NCBI GenBank assembly: GCA_025464995.1
Contig: JAODMO010000024.1
Span: 1-64,000, forward strand
DNA length: 64,000 nucleotides
Direction: 5' to 3'
DNA from: Microbacteriaceae bacterium
Lineage (GTDB): Bacteria > Actinomycetota > Actinomycetes > Actinomycetales > Microbacteriaceae
In this document: in pieces, positions 36,704 to 46,745 of the stretch
Position numbering within the stretch: the stretch's first letter is position 1
Layout: each line of letters opens with the position of its first letter
Notes under the pieces: model-generated
Told to the model about the DNA's origin: nothing
What the model saw: the letters and a program-made list of their open reading frames with translations, nothing else
Databases searched by the model: none
Position numbers and translations under genes: made by a program

Positions 36704-36717
36704 ATTGTCCTAACAAT
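36704..36717. promoter_or_regulatory. Candidate GntR/IolR operator upstream of iolC
   Basis: ATTGTCCTAACAAT is a perfect inverted repeat (ATTGT-CCTA-ACAAT). On the minus strand it overlaps TATTGT, a possible -10 for iolC, so binding would block that promoter. It closely matches the site beside the gntR promoter 54 bases away. Confidence 0.6.
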
Positions 36718-36753
36718 AGCACATTGACATCTCCCGTCGACGTCAGCCGCACG

Positions 36754-36770
36754 TAAGATTGTCGGAACAT
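36754..36770 (+). promoter_or_regulatory. Candidate gntR promoter with overlapping operator
   Basis: TAAGAT at 36754-36759 is a plausible -10, and ATTGTCGGAACAT at 36758-36770 overlaps it. The operator matches the iolC-side palindrome in nine of ten arm bases. This arrangement predicts autorepression. A -35 at normal spacing is not evident. Confidence 0.5.
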
Positions 36771-36807
36771 AACCGGGTGGCGCAACCCACCGGAGAGAAG
36801 AGACATC

Positions 36808-37569
36808 GTGCCGGCTGAGGAGACCTTCTGGCCCGACGACGTGTTCGCCGACCTCGACCGCACGGGCCCCATGCCCCTGTACTTCCAGGTCTCGACTCGT
36901 CTCGAGGCGGCGATCCGCGACGGGGTGATCCCCGCCGGGGCCCGTCTCGAGAATGAGATCGCAATCGGGCAGCGCCTCGGCCTCTCGCGCCCCACCGTGC
37001 GGCGTGCCATCCAGGACGTCGTCGACAAGGGACTCCTCGTGCGTCGACGCGGAATCGGCACACAGGTGGTGCAGGGGCAGGTGACCCGCCAGGTCGAGCT
37101 CACGAGCCTCTTCGAAGACCTCAAGGGATCGCATCACGAGCCGGGAACCCTGGTGCTGACGCAGGATATCCGACCGGCGACCGACGTGGTGGCGTCGAGC
37201 CTCGGCGTCCCGTCCGGCTCCGACGTCGTGTACCTGCGCCGGCAGCGCAGCACCGACGGCGTCGCGGTAGCGGTGCTCGAGAACTACCTGCCGATCGAGT
37301 TCGCGGGCATCACGAGCGACCAGCTGCAGACCCGCGGGCTGTACCAGATCCTCCGGGCGAGGGGCGTGACGATCCAGATCGCCAAGCAGAAGATCGGCGC
37401 CCGTCGCGCCAAGGGCGACGAGGCCGAGTTGCTCGGCATCGACAAGAGCGGTCCCGTGCTCACCATGGAGCGCGTCGCCTACGACAACTCGGGCAGGGCC
37501 ATCGAGTACGGGCATCACTGCTATCGCCCCGATATGTACAGCTTCGAGACCACGCTCGTCGCCAAATAG
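36808..37569 (+). CDS. GntR-family regulator of the inositol cluster (IolR-like)
   Basis: A 253-residue transcription factor with an N-terminal GntR winged helix (about 22-88, LENEIAIGQRLGLSRPTVRR) and a C-terminal UTRA ligand domain (about 100-245). This HutC-type architecture senses small metabolites. It starts at GTG, with GGAGAGAAGAGA upstream. It is divergent from iolC, and matching palindromes flank both genes and the importer region, so it probably represses the whole island until an inositol metabolite binds. Effector and polarity are inferred. Confidence 0.85.
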   Translation: MPAEETFWPDDVFADLDRTGPMPLYFQVSTRLEAAIRDGVIPAGARLENEIAIGQRLGLSRPTVRRAIQDVVDKGLLVRRRGIGTQVVQGQVTRQVELTSLFEDLKGSHHEPGTLVLTQDIRPATDVVASSLGVPSGSDVVYLRRQRSTDGVAVAVLENYLPIEFAGITSDQLQTRGLYQILRARGVTIQIAKQKIGARRAKGDEAELLGIDKSGPVLTMERVAYDNSGRAIEYGHHCYRPDMYSFETTLVAK

Positions 37570-37580
37570 CGCGCGGCCCC

Positions 37581-38564
37581 CTAGAGCCACTTCTCGGCGA
37601 GGTGCTCTCCGACGACGCGACGGACGGTGCCGGAGCGGCCGCGGAGGATGATGCTCTCGGTGCGGATGCTCGGGCCGACCTTGCGCACGCCGTCGACGAG
37701 CTGGCCGTCGGTGACGCCCGTGGCCACGAAGTAGGTGTTGTCGCTCGTGACCAGGTCGTCGACCTCGAGCACGCGGTCGAGGTCGTGGCCGGCGTCGATG
37801 GCCTTCTGGCGTTCGTCGTCGTCGCGGGGCAGGAGGCGGCCCTGGATGAGTCCGCCGAGTGCCTTGAGTGCGCAGGCCGTGATGATGCCCTCCGGGGTTC
37901 CGCCCGTGCCGACGCACATGTCGATGCGGGTGCCGTGCATGGCGGCGTTGATGCCACCGGCGACGTCGCCGTCGAGCAGCATCCGGGTGCCCGCTCCAGA
38001 CTCACGGATGTCGTCGACGAGCCGGGCGTGGCGCGGGCGGTCGAGAACCGCGACGACCATGTCGGAGACGTCTTTGCCCTTCGCCTTCGCGAGCGCGCGG
38101 ATGTTCTCGCCGATCGGCTTGCGGAGGTCGACGACGCCGTGACCCTCGTGACCGGTGACGATCTTCTCCATGTAGAAGACGGCGCTCGGGTCGTACATGC
38201 TGCCGCGGTCGGCGACCGCGATCATGCTCAGCGCGTTCTGGCGGCCCGCCGCGGTGAGCGAGGTGCCGTCGATCGGGTCGACGGCGATGTCGCACGCGGG
38301 GCCCGTGCCGCTTCCGACGTGTTCGCCGTTGTAGAGCATCGGGGCGTGGTCCTTCTCGCCCTCGCCGATCACGACGACGCCGTCGAACTCGACCGTGCCG
38401 AGGAATTTCCGCATGGCGTCGACGGCGGCACCGTCGGCGGCGTTCTTGTCACCGCGACCGATGAACGGCACGGCACGGATGGCGGCGGCCTCGGTGGCAC
38501 GCACGAGCTCCATGCCGAGGTTGCGGTCGGGCTGGAGGTAGACAGTTCCGGTTTCCGTGGTCAC
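37581..38564 (-). CDS. glpX: Class II fructose-1,6-bisphosphatase
   Basis: GlpX removes the 1-phosphate from fructose-1,6-bisphosphate in gluconeogenesis. The 327-residue protein has the metal-site motifs IGEGEKD and DPIDGTSLTAAGRQNA and the downstream segment GTGGTPEGIITACALKALGG. It starts at GTG (38562-38564). It converges with gntR, leaving only 11 bases between stops, and is divergent from fba, its metabolic partner. Confidence 0.95.
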   Translation of the reverse strand: MTTETGTVYLQPDRNLGMELVRATEAAAIRAVPFIGRGDKNAADGAAVDAMRKFLGTVEFDGVVVIGEGEKDHAPMLYNGEHVGSGTGPACDIAVDPIDGTSLTAAGRQNALSMIAVADRGSMYDPSAVFYMEKIVTGHEGHGVVDLRKPIGENIRALAKAKGKDVSDMVVAVLDRPRHARLVDDIRESGAGTRMLLDGDVAGGINAAMHGTRIDMCVGTGGTPEGIITACALKALGGLIQGRLLPRDDDERQKAIDAGHDLDRVLEVDDLVTSDNTYFVATGVTDGQLVDGVRKVGPSIRTESIILRGRSGTVRRVVGEHLAEKWL

Positions 38565-38720
38565 GAGAATAGGCGTCCGTTCGAGATCGAGGTGCGGGAG
38601 CGCTGTGGTGGGATTCCGGGAGAATCAACGTGAGTACAGTTTAGCCCGCTCAGCGGTCAATAGAATCGATCCGAAGTATCGACCGCTCGCGTCTGTCCCC
38701 TGCTCCCAAGGAGAACTGCA

Positions 38721-39745
<1,025 letters not shown>

Positions 39746-39749
<4 letters not shown>

Positions 39750-40906
39750 GAGTCGGGTCGACCGCTCCTGGGGCTCTCCCGCGCCGGCACCTGGAATCGC
39801 AGCAGGTCGCGCGACGGGTCCCAGGAGATCGAGTCGACCGTCGTCTGCAGCGTGAGGTAGTACGGCGCGAGCATGAGCGTGCGCCTCCCCTCCGGCAGCG
39901 AGAAGTCGAGCGTGAGGGCGACGGCGGTGGAATCATCCTCGTCGCCACGCAGCTCGAGGAAGAGCGACCCGACCGCGGCCCCGGGATTCTCCATGACCGC
40001 GTTGAGCAGGGCCCGCAGGGCGGTGCGTTGGGCCGCGTTCATCCGGTCCGCACGGTTGTCGGGGTCGACGACGTAGATGCGACCGAAGAGGGCGATGGAG
40101 TCGAGCCAGGTGCGGTTCGCCTGGCTCACGAGGTCGGAGCGGAGCTGGCGCGCGAGCTGACCGGCAAGGGCACGGTCGGTGTCGGTGACGACGCCCGCGG
40201 TCGCGATGCCCTCGAGGAACGGGGCGACGCGGTTGCCGAGGCGCGCGAGGGTGCGTCGCTCCACGCGGCGTGCAGCCTCCTCGCTCGCCGCGTCGGTGGT
40301 CGGCGGCGCCTTCCCCGCCCCCATGAGCAACCGCTGCGTGCTCGCCACGACGACGTAGCCGAAGGTGGCGGTCGCGACGGTCGCGACGACGATGGTGCTG
40401 CCGGAGATGAAGGCGACGCTCGTCGACGGCCACACCGCGTCGGGCCCCCAGAAGGCGAGCGAGGCGATGACCGCCGTGGCCACTCCCAGCCCGGCGCCGT
40501 AGGCGAGCACCTGGCGCACGGTCGAATACGGTCCGAGAGTCGCGACAACGAGACCTACGCCAACGGGTGCCCACCAGTGCTGCACGAGTACGGCCGATCC
40601 CGCGTTGCCGACCGCCGAGACGACGAGGCCGGCGAGGGCGAGGACGAGCGGGCCCACGGCGTCGCGAGCACGGAAGGCCGGCCGCAACGGCCGGGTCAGC
40701 AACTGCACGAGAATGCACGCGCCGCCGATGAGCACGATCGCCGCCACATCGAGCCACGGCCGGTGGGTGCGACCCCACGTCGCAACGAGCGTGAACAGTC
40801 CGACGAGCACCGCGAGAGCGCACGCGGTGATCGGCACGAGCGGGCGTATGAACCAACTCAGCGGGTCGATCTGCTGCGGGGTCACCCGCAGCGCCTCACG
40901 CATCAT
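39746..40906 (-). CDS. Membrane protein partner of the adjacent histidine kinase
   Basis: A 386-residue protein that I cannot name. Six or so hydrophobic helices fill residues 20-195; a cytoplasmic part follows with a charged helical stretch (EEAARRVERRTLARLGNRVAPF) and a C-terminal domain rich in beta strands. It resembles the layout of the neighbouring kinase but lacks a visible phospho-accepting His or ATP-binding G boxes. I place the start at ATG 40904-40906 because GGAGGG lies eight bases upstream; a GTG at 40915 is possible. It overlaps the kinase gene, so they are co-translated. Confidence 0.7.
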
Positions 40907-42134
40907 GGCTCGCACCCTCCCGAGTCTCGAACTCGACCCCGGGAACGCTGATCAGCACCGACGTGCCGTCGCCGGGGGTTGACCACACGCGCACCGAGCC
41001 GCCGTGCGCGGCGATGCGGTTGACCACGGCGGAGCGCAGCCCCAATCGGTCGTCCGCGACGCCGTCCGGGTCGAAACCGCGGCCGTGGTCGATCACCATC
41101 ACGGTCGCCGCCCGCTCGGTCGTGGAGATGACCAGCTCGGCGGATCCCGTGCCCGCGTGCAGCAGCACGTTGTCGAGACACGCGCGCACGGCCGACACGA
41201 GCGACGACGACGCCTCGGCCGAGATGCGGATGATTGTCGCCGAGTCACCCGTGACATCGACCCTGAGCCCCCGCCACTGGAAGTCGGAGACGAGCGCCTC
41301 GAGCGAGTTGCGGAGCACCGCATCGGCGGGCGCGTCGAGGGAGGGGTCTGCCGATTCACGCAGCCAGGCCGAATTGTTCAAGGTCGCGACATCCGCCCGG
41401 AAACGTGCTCGTGCCCGGTCGTCCAGAGGCCCGGACGTGTTCATGACGGCGGTCAAATCGCTCAGCACCGTGTCGTGCACGAGTGCCGCGGCGCGCTGCT
41501 CGAACTGGTTCTCGATCGACAGCCGCCGGGTGTCCTCCTCGAGGCGGGCGAGGTCAGGCACGCGCTTGAGCTGGGCGGCCGAGGCCGCGGCGAGCGCCAC
41601 ACGGCCGCCCGCATAGACGGCGAAGGCGATGGTGGGCCCCCATCCGGGCACGATGGGAACGCCGACGATCAGCGACGACACGATCGACACGGCCGTCGCG
41701 AGCACGTACCCGGCGAGACCCCAGGCGAGGCCGATCGCCGGGCGCGCTAGGGCGACCCCGCCCAGCACGAGCGCCATGGCCGGCCGGTTGAGCAGGAACC
41801 CGGCGTCGTCGTTGAGGGTCGGGTCGGCGGAGAGCAGCGCGATGGCGTAGACGAGCGCGCACCCTGCGCCGCCCACGAGATACAGCGTGCGCGTCGCGTT
41901 CGAGGGCCGCCAGCCGCTCACGGCGAGCAGCACGACCATCGCGACGAGGCACGCGAGCGGCAGCGGCAGGTTGCGCGCGAGCCCACGGTCGGCGAGCACG
42001 TCGACGAGCACGGGCACGGTGAGGAGGAGGACGGTGAGCGCGACACCCCACACGGCCCGCGAGATGGCGCGCGCAATGACGCGTGAGGCCACCGCGCGCG
42101 GAAGGATGGCGACGCGCGCCGACTCCTCCGGCAC
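40896..42134 (-). CDS. Sensor histidine kinase, NarL-type, without adjacent response regulator
   Basis: A 412-residue kinase with about six membrane helices (residues 25-190), a linker, a phospho-acceptor-like box AALVHDTVLSDLTAV (His220) and a C-terminal HATPase domain with MVIDHGRGFDPDGV, DRLGLRSAVVNRIAAHGG and GDGTSVLISVP. The His box is HisKA_3-like, so a NarL/LuxR-type regulator would be expected, but none is encoded nearby. The start is the GTG at 42132-42134, just after the upstream gene's stop. Its partner is the membrane protein overlapping its 3' end. Confidence 0.78.
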   Translation of the reverse strand: MPEESARVAILPRAVASRVIARAISRAVWGVALTVLLLTVPVLVDVLADRGLARNLPLPLACLVAMVVLLAVSGWRPSNATRTLYLVGGAGCALVYAIALLSADPTLNDDAGFLLNRPAMALVLGGVALARPAIGLAWGLAGYVLATAVSIVSSLIVGVPIVPGWGPTIAFAVYAGGRVALAAASAAQLKRVPDLARLEEDTRRLSIENQFEQRAAALVHDTVLSDLTAVMNTSGPLDDRARARFRADVATLNNSAWLRESADPSLDAPADAVLRNSLEALVSDFQWRGLRVDVTGDSATIIRISAEASSSLVSAVRACLDNVLLHAGTGSAELVISTTERAATVMVIDHGRGFDPDGVADDRLGLRSAVVNRIAAHGGSVRVWSTPGDGTSVLISVPGVEFETREGASHDA

Positions 42135-42139
42135 GGTGC

Positions 42140-42679
42140 CTAGCCCTGCATCGCGGCCCAGGCGGCGAACGACGGGTCGGACGTCATCGCGACCAGCAGC
42201 AGCACCATGAAGACCAGCGCGGCGAGCGCTCCCCCGATGAGCGGGATGAAGAAGGCGAGTCGTCGGGCTCGCACCCGAGACAGGGAGAGGGCGACGGTGA
42301 CGACGAGGATGACCGAGTGGCTCACGAGGATCGCGACTCCGATCGCGTCGGCCACGCCGAAGCTCGTGAACGCACCGAGGCCCGCGGCGTCGAACGCCTC
42401 GACAAGGGTCGTGGAAAGGTCGAGCAGCCCCGGAATGGACGACACAACCGAGTAGACACCGACGACGAGCAACGCGATGGTGAGCATGACGTCGCCGTTG
42501 CGGGCGACGGGAGGAGCGCCATCCACCCTGCTCGCCGGGTCGGGCGGAGCCAGCTCGGTCGTGCCCGACGCACGGTTCTGGACCGTGTTCTCCGGCTCGA
42601 CGGGGAGCCCGCCGGCCGCGATGCGCTCGTCGGCGCTCGCGTATTCGCCATACTGCGGTCGGTCGCGCGCGTCGCTCAC
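42140..42679 (-). CDS. Small multi-pass membrane protein, probably DUF6264 family
   Basis: A 179-residue protein with a polar, Pro-rich N-terminal half ([20 protein letters not shown]) and four hydrophobic helices from about residue 65 onward. The opening resembles Microbacteriaceae DUF6264 proteins, but this is recognition by eye only. It starts at GTG sharing GTGA with the ispH stop, so it is co-translated with ispH. No functional motif is visible. Confidence 0.7.
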   Translation of the reverse strand: MSDARDRPQYGEYASADERIAAGGLPVEPENTVQNRASGTTELAPPDPASRVDGAPPVARNGDVMLTIALLVVGVYSVVSSIPGLLDLSTTLVEAFDAAGLGAFTSFGVADAIGVAILVSHSVILVVTVALSLSRVRARRLAFFIPLIGGALAALVFMVLLLVAMTSDPSFAAWAAMQG

Positions 42680-43773
42680 TGGCTGCGCTGCCAGTCGAGC
42701 TGACGCACCCGGCCACCGAGCCCGCGTTCGTCGGCGTTGCCGTCGGCGTCTTTCCGTAGCTCCTTGGGCAGCGAGAACATGAGGTCCTCCTCGGCCGTCA
42801 CGACCTGGCTCACGTCGCCGTAGCCCGCGTCGGCGAGGTCGTCGAGTACCTCCTGCACGAGCACCTCGGGCACGGAGGCACCGCTCGTGACGCCGACCGT
42901 GGACACACCGTCGAGCCACTCCTGCTGGATCTCGCTCGCGTAGTCGACGCGGTACGCCGCCTTCGCGCCGTACTCGAGCGCAACATCCACGAGTCGCATG
43001 GTGTTGGAGCTGTTGGCCGAACCCACGACGATGACGAGCTCGGCCTCGGCCGCGACCTTGCGGATGGCGACCTGGCGGTTCGTGGTGGCGTAGCAGATGT
43101 CGTCGCTCGGCGGGTCTTGCAGGTTGGGGAAGCGCTCCTTGAGGAGGTTGACCGTGAGCATGGTCTCGTCGACGCTGAGGGTGGTCTGCGACAGCCACAC
43201 GACGTGGTCGGGGTTCTTCACGACGACGTTCGGCACATCGGCGGGGCTGTTGACGAGGGTCGTGCGTTCGGGGGCGTGGCCCATCGTGCCCTCGACCTCT
43301 TCGTGGCCCGCGTGGCCGATGAGCAGAATCTCGAAGTCCTGCTTGGCGAAGCGCACGGCCTCGCGGTGCACCTTGGTGACGAGCGGGCAGGTGGCGTCGA
43401 TCGCGTCGAGGTGCCGGTCGGCGGCGCCCTGCACCACGGCCGGGGAGACGCCGTGGGCGCTGAAGACGATGTGCGAACCCTCGGGCACCTCGTCGACGTC
43501 GTCGACGAAGATGGCGCCCTTCTTCTCCAGTGTCGACACGACATGGATGTTGTGCACGATCTGCTTGCGCACGTAGACGGGTGCACCGAACCGCTCGAGA
43601 GCCTTCTCGACCGCGATGACCGCCCTGTCCACCCCAGCGCAATAGCCGCGGGGAGCCGCGAGGAGAACCCGCTTGCCGCCGGCGACGGGGGTATTCTTAA
43701 GCCTGTTCCGCAGCGCGGGAATGCGCGGCATCTCGAGATGCACCGCGGCGTTTCCGTTAGTGATATTGCTCAC
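42676..43773 (-). CDS. ispH: 4-hydroxy-3-methylbut-2-enyl diphosphate reductase
   Basis: IspH is the last enzyme of the MEP isoprenoid pathway and makes IPP and DMAPP using an iron-sulfur cluster. The three cluster cysteines are visible: Cys45 in RGYCAGV, Cys129 in DATCPLV and Cys227 in [11 protein letters not shown]. The 365-residue length includes an N-terminal extension of about 30 residues. It starts at GTG, six bases after a TAGAAT -10 box, so its mRNA is probably leaderless. Isoprenoids made here feed UppS, encoded at 50907. Confidence 0.95.
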   Translation of the reverse strand: MSNITNGNAAVHLEMPRIPALRNRLKNTPVAGGKRVLLAAPRGYCAGVDRAVIAVEKALERFGAPVYVRKQIVHNIHVVSTLEKKGAIFVDDVDEVPEGSHIVFSAHGVSPAVVQGAADRHLDAIDATCPLVTKVHREAVRFAKQDFEILLIGHAGHEEVEGTMGHAPERTTLVNSPADVPNVVVKNPDHVVWLSQTTLSVDETMLTVNLLKERFPNLQDPPSDDICYATTNRQVAIRKVAAEAELVIVVGSANSSNTMRLVDVALEYGAKAAYRVDYASEIQQEWLDGVSTVGVTSGASVPEVLVQEVLDDLADAGYGDVSQVVTAEEDLMFSLPKELRKDADGNADERGLGGRVRQLDWQRSQ

Positions 43774-43785
43774 GGTGCAATTCTA
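43774..43785 (-). promoter_or_regulatory. Leaderless promoter of ispH (TAGAAT, 6 bases, GTG)
   Basis: TAGAAT occupies 43780-43785 on the minus strand and ends six bases before the ispH GTG, placing the predicted transcription start on the start codon. Confidence 0.65.
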
Positions 43786-43820
43786 CGTGCGTGCCGCCGC
43801 ACTTCTCTGGGAGGTACACA

Positions 43821-45092
43821 TTGGTCGAGTTCGCACCCGACGCTCCGCCCACCGTCGACGCCCCGTGGCCGGTCGGCGTGCTCTCGGCGAAAATCAAGGG
43901 ATGGATCGACCGGCTCGGAGCAGTGTGGGTCGAGGGCGAGATCACCCAGTGGGGCGTCTCGGGCGGCAATGTCTACGGCAAGCTGAAAGACCTCGAGGCC
44001 GACGTCACCGTCGGATTCACCGTGTGGTCATCGGTCAAGGCGCGCATCCCGGCAGATCTGAAGCAGGGCGACCACGTCGTCGCGCTCGTCAAGCCGAACT
44101 ACTGGGTCAAGGGCGGCTCGCTCACGATGCAGGTGTTCGAGATGAAGCACGTCGGGCTGGGCGACCTGCTCGAGCGGCTCGAGCGGCTCCGCCAGCAGCT
44201 CGCCGCCGAGGGGCTCTTCTCCTCCGCCCGCAAGCGGCCGCTGCCCTTCCTCCCGCGACTCATCGGGCTGGTGACCGGCAAAGACAGCGATGCGGAGAAG
44301 GACGTGCTGCGCAACGCGCAGTTGCGCTGGCCGTCGGTGCGCTTCCGGGTCGTGCACGCCGCCGTGCAGGGTGACCGCGCCGCATCCGAGGTCACGGCGG
44401 CAGTGCGCACCCTCGACGCCGACCCCGAGGTCGACGTCATCATCGTGGCTCGCGGCGGCGGCGACTTCCAGAACCTGCTCGTCTTCAGCGACGAGACACT
44501 CGTGCGCACCGTCGCCGCGTGCGGGACACCCCTCATCAGCGCCATCGGACACGAGGCCGATCGGCCGTTGCTCGACGACGTCGCCGACCTCCGTGCGTCG
44601 ACGCCGACGGATGCCGCGAAGCGGGTCGTGCCCGACGTGGCCGAGGAACTGGCGCGCGTCGCGCAAGCACGCTCGCGCATCGGAACGCGGCTGACCTCCC
44701 TCCTCACGCACGAGATCGACCGGCTGCAGCAGATACGCTCGCGCCCCGTGCTCGCCCATCCGGTGCTGCTCGTCGACGCCCGGGCGGAGGATCTCACGCG
44801 GTACGTCGCGCGCAGCCACGAGCTCGTGCACCGCATCGTCGAGCGCAACCTCACCCGCGTCGGCGAGCTCGCGGGACAACTGCGCGCTCTCTCACCCCAG
44901 GGCACCCTCGACCGCGGCTACGCCATCGCGCAGCTGCCTTCGGGTGCGGCCCTTCGGGATGCCGCCGACGCCCCGGTCGGCACGCCACTCGTGCTCACCG
45001 TCTCGCGAGGCCGCGTGTCCTCCACCGTGTCGGCGGGCGCCGACGCCCCCACCGCCCGGGTCGCCGCCGGGCTCCATGTCGAGAAGAGCTAG
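43821..45092 (+). CDS. xseA: Exodeoxyribonuclease VII large subunit
   Basis: XseA is the catalytic subunit of the single-strand-specific exonuclease VII. The 423-residue protein has an N-terminal OB-fold (about 20-115, WVEGEITQWGVS) and the nuclease domain with VTGKDSDAEKD, DVIIVARGGGDFQNLL and ISAIGHEADRPLLDDVADLRASTP, followed by a coiled-coil tail. I choose TTG at 43821 because GGGAGGT lies five bases upstream; the ten codons before it overlap the ribosome site. It is followed by xseB. Confidence 0.93.
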   Translation: MVEFAPDAPPTVDAPWPVGVLSAKIKGWIDRLGAVWVEGEITQWGVSGGNVYGKLKDLEADVTVGFTVWSSVKARIPADLKQGDHVVALVKPNYWVKGGSLTMQVFEMKHVGLGDLLERLERLRQQLAAEGLFSSARKRPLPFLPRLIGLVTGKDSDAEKDVLRNAQLRWPSVRFRVVHAAVQGDRAASEVTAAVRTLDADPEVDVIIVARGGGDFQNLLVFSDETLVRTVAACGTPLISAIGHEADRPLLDDVADLRASTPTDAAKRVVPDVAEELARVAQARSRIGTRLTSLLTHEIDRLQQIRSRPVLAHPVLLVDARAEDLTRYVARSHELVHRIVERNLTRVGELAGQLRALSPQGTLDRGYAIAQLPSGAALRDAADAPVGTPLVLTVSRGRVSSTVSAGADAPTARVAAGLHVEKS

Positions 45093-45093
45093 G

Positions 45094-45105
45094 TAGAATC
45101 GACCC
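45094..45105 (+). promoter_or_regulatory. Leaderless promoter ahead of xseB (TAGAAT, 6 bases, GTG)
   Basis: TAGAAT at 45094-45099, immediately after the xseA stop, ends six bases before the xseB GTG. This would give xseB and the downstream genes their own promoter in addition to read-through from xseA. Confidence 0.6.
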
Positions 45106-45324
45106 GTGGCAACCGCACTGAACTCCGACGTCAACGATCTCAGTTACGAGCAGGCGCGTGATGAACTCATCCGCGTCGTGGCCGAGCTCGAGCAGGGTTC
45201 GACGACCCTCGAGGAGTCGCTCGCCCTGTGGGAGCGGGGCGAGGCCGCCGCGAAGCGCTGCGAGGAGTGGCTGCTCGGGGCGAAGGCGCGCCTCGAGGTC
45301 GCCCGTTCCACGAACACGGAATAG
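45106..45324 (+). CDS. xseB: Exodeoxyribonuclease VII small subunit
   Basis: The 72-residue helical small subunit, with the family core [18 protein letters not shown] and [14 protein letters not shown]. It binds several copies to XseA and controls its activity. It starts at GTG with no Shine-Dalgarno, consistent with the leaderless promoter directly upstream. A DUF4245 gene starts five bases after its stop. Confidence 0.95.
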   Translation: MATALNSDVNDLSYEQARDELIRVVAELEQGSTTLEESLALWERGEAAAKRCEEWLLGAKARLEVARSTNTE

Positions 45325-45329
45325 CCGCC

Positions 45330-46028
45330 ATGGCTGAGAAGACCCCCCGCGACCAGACCCCGACCCGAGTGCCGAGGGCGAAGCAGCCTGCCGTCGTCGC
45401 GGAGCTCGGCCGCCCCGAGACGCCCGAAGAGACGGCCGCGCGCAAGGCAGAGAATTCGCGCAAGCACCGGGCCAACCAGAACATCCGCAACCTCGTCTGG
45501 TCTCTTGCGGCATCCGTCGGTCTCATGCTGCTCATCGTCATCGTGGTCGTGCGGCCCGAGCAGCCCGCGCCGAAGCCTGTCGACTTCGCCACGGTCGCCG
45601 GGGAGGCGCAGCCCGCAATCGACGAGCCGCTCGCCGTGCCCGACGTCCCGTCGCAGTGGTCGGCCAACAGCGCCGAGCTGCGCACCGGGCAAGACGATGT
45701 CTCCGCCTGGTACATCGGTTTCATCACGTCGGCCGACGGGTTCATCGCCGTGAAGCAGGGCATCGACGCCAACCCGACCTGGCTGGTCACCCAGCTCGAG
45801 AAGACACGGGCGACGGGCGCCGAGACCATCGACGGCATCGAGTGGACCGTCTACGACAACCGCATGGGAGACGACCCGGGCAATCTGGCCTATGCGATGG
45901 TCGCCGAGGCGGGCAACAGCACGTACGTGCTCTACGGCACGGCAGACACGAACGAGTTCCGCACCCTCGCAAGCGCGATGGGTTCGGAGATCGATGAGAA
46001 CATGGCAACGGAGGAGACGACCGGATGA
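45330..46028 (+). CDS. DUF4245 domain membrane protein
   Basis: A 232-residue protein with a charged cytoplasmic N-terminus (about 1-53), one membrane helix (about 55-75, LVWSLAASVGLMLLIVIVVV) and an extracytoplasmic DUF4245 domain with VPSQWSANSAELR and WYIGFIT. The family is common beside xseAB in actinobacteria, but its role is unknown. The ATG at 45330 lies five bases after xseB. Its stop overlaps the carbonic anhydrase start (ATGA). Confidence 0.9.
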   Translation: MAEKTPRDQTPTRVPRAKQPAVVAELGRPETPEETAARKAENSRKHRANQNIRNLVWSLAASVGLMLLIVIVVVRPEQPAPKPVDFATVAGEAQPAIDEPLAVPDVPSQWSANSAELRTGQDDVSAWYIGFITSADGFIAVKQGIDANPTWLVTQLEKTRATGAETIDGIEWTVYDNRMGDDPGNLAYAMVAEAGNSTYVLYGTADTNEFRTLASAMGSEIDENMATEETTG

Positions 46029-46705
46029 GTGAAGCAGACGTCGAACGCCAGGCGAAGTCCCCGGCGAAGTCGCAGGCGAAGTCCCCGGCGAAGGCGTGGG
46101 ACGACATGGCGCGCGGCAACGAGCGATTCGTGGCGGGTGCGCCGCTGCACCCGCGTCAAGATGTCGAGAGACGCGAGTCGGTCGCCAGCGGACAGCACCC
46201 CGATGCGGCGCTCTTCGGATGCAGCGACTCGCGTCTCGCCGCCGAGATCATCTTCGACAAGGGCATCGGCGACCTCTTCGTCGTGCGCAACGCGGGGCAG
46301 GTCGTCTCCGACTCGGTCATCGGGTCGCTCGAGTACGCCGTCAGCGTGCTCAACGTGCCGCTCATCGTGGTGCTCGGCCACGACGAGTGCGGAGCGGTGC
46401 TCGCCGCCATCGATTCCCAGGGTGCAGACGCCCAAGCGCTGCCGCCGCACATCAACCAACTGATCGCGAAGATCCTGCCCGCCGTGCGCCGGGTCGCCGG
46501 GTCGCCCGACGGCGCAATCGATGTCGGTACCATCGACGCGCACGAGGTCGGCCGCGAGCACCTCCGCGACACCATCGCCGAACTCATCGAGGCCTCCGAG
46601 CTCATCAGCGACAGCATCGCCGCGGGTACGCTTGCAGTGGTGGGAGCCAACTACCGGTTGCTCGAGGGTCGCGCGGTTCCCGACATCCGCATCGGGAACC
46701 TCTGA
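46025..46705 (+). CDS. Beta-class carbonic anhydrase
   Basis: A 226-residue enzyme that interconverts CO2 and bicarbonate. Zinc ligands are Cys66 in FGCSDSR (with the Asp68-Arg70 dyad) and His119 and Cys122 in LGHDECGAV. The N-terminus has a Lys/Ala/Ser/Pro repeat [14 protein letters not shown] encoded by 12-base tandem repeats, absent from typical enzymes. It is translationally coupled to the DUF4245 gene and followed by fumC 40 bases on. Confidence 0.92.
   Translation: MSEADVERQAKSPAKSQAKSPAKAWDDMARGNERFVAGAPLHPRQDVERRESVASGQHPDAALFGCSDSRLAAEIIFDKGIGDLFVVRNAGQVVSDSVIGSLEYAVSVLNVPLIVVLGHDECGAVLAAIDSQGADAQALPPHINQLIAKILPAVRRVAGSPDGAIDVGTIDAHEVGREHLRDTIAELIEASELISDSIAAGTLAVVGANYRLLEGRAVPDIRIGNL
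46052..46092 (+). repeat. 12-bp tandem repeat in the carbonic anhydrase gene
   Basis: Units GCGAAGTCCCCG, GCGAAGTCGCAG and GCGAAGTCCCCG follow one another from 46052 to 46087, with a partial fourth copy. They add four-residue AKSP/AKSQ units without changing frame, so copy number could vary freely between strains. Confidence 0.75.
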
Positions 46706-46745
46706 CCCTCCCCACCATCTCCACCCCAACGGAAGGCCCAACGTC

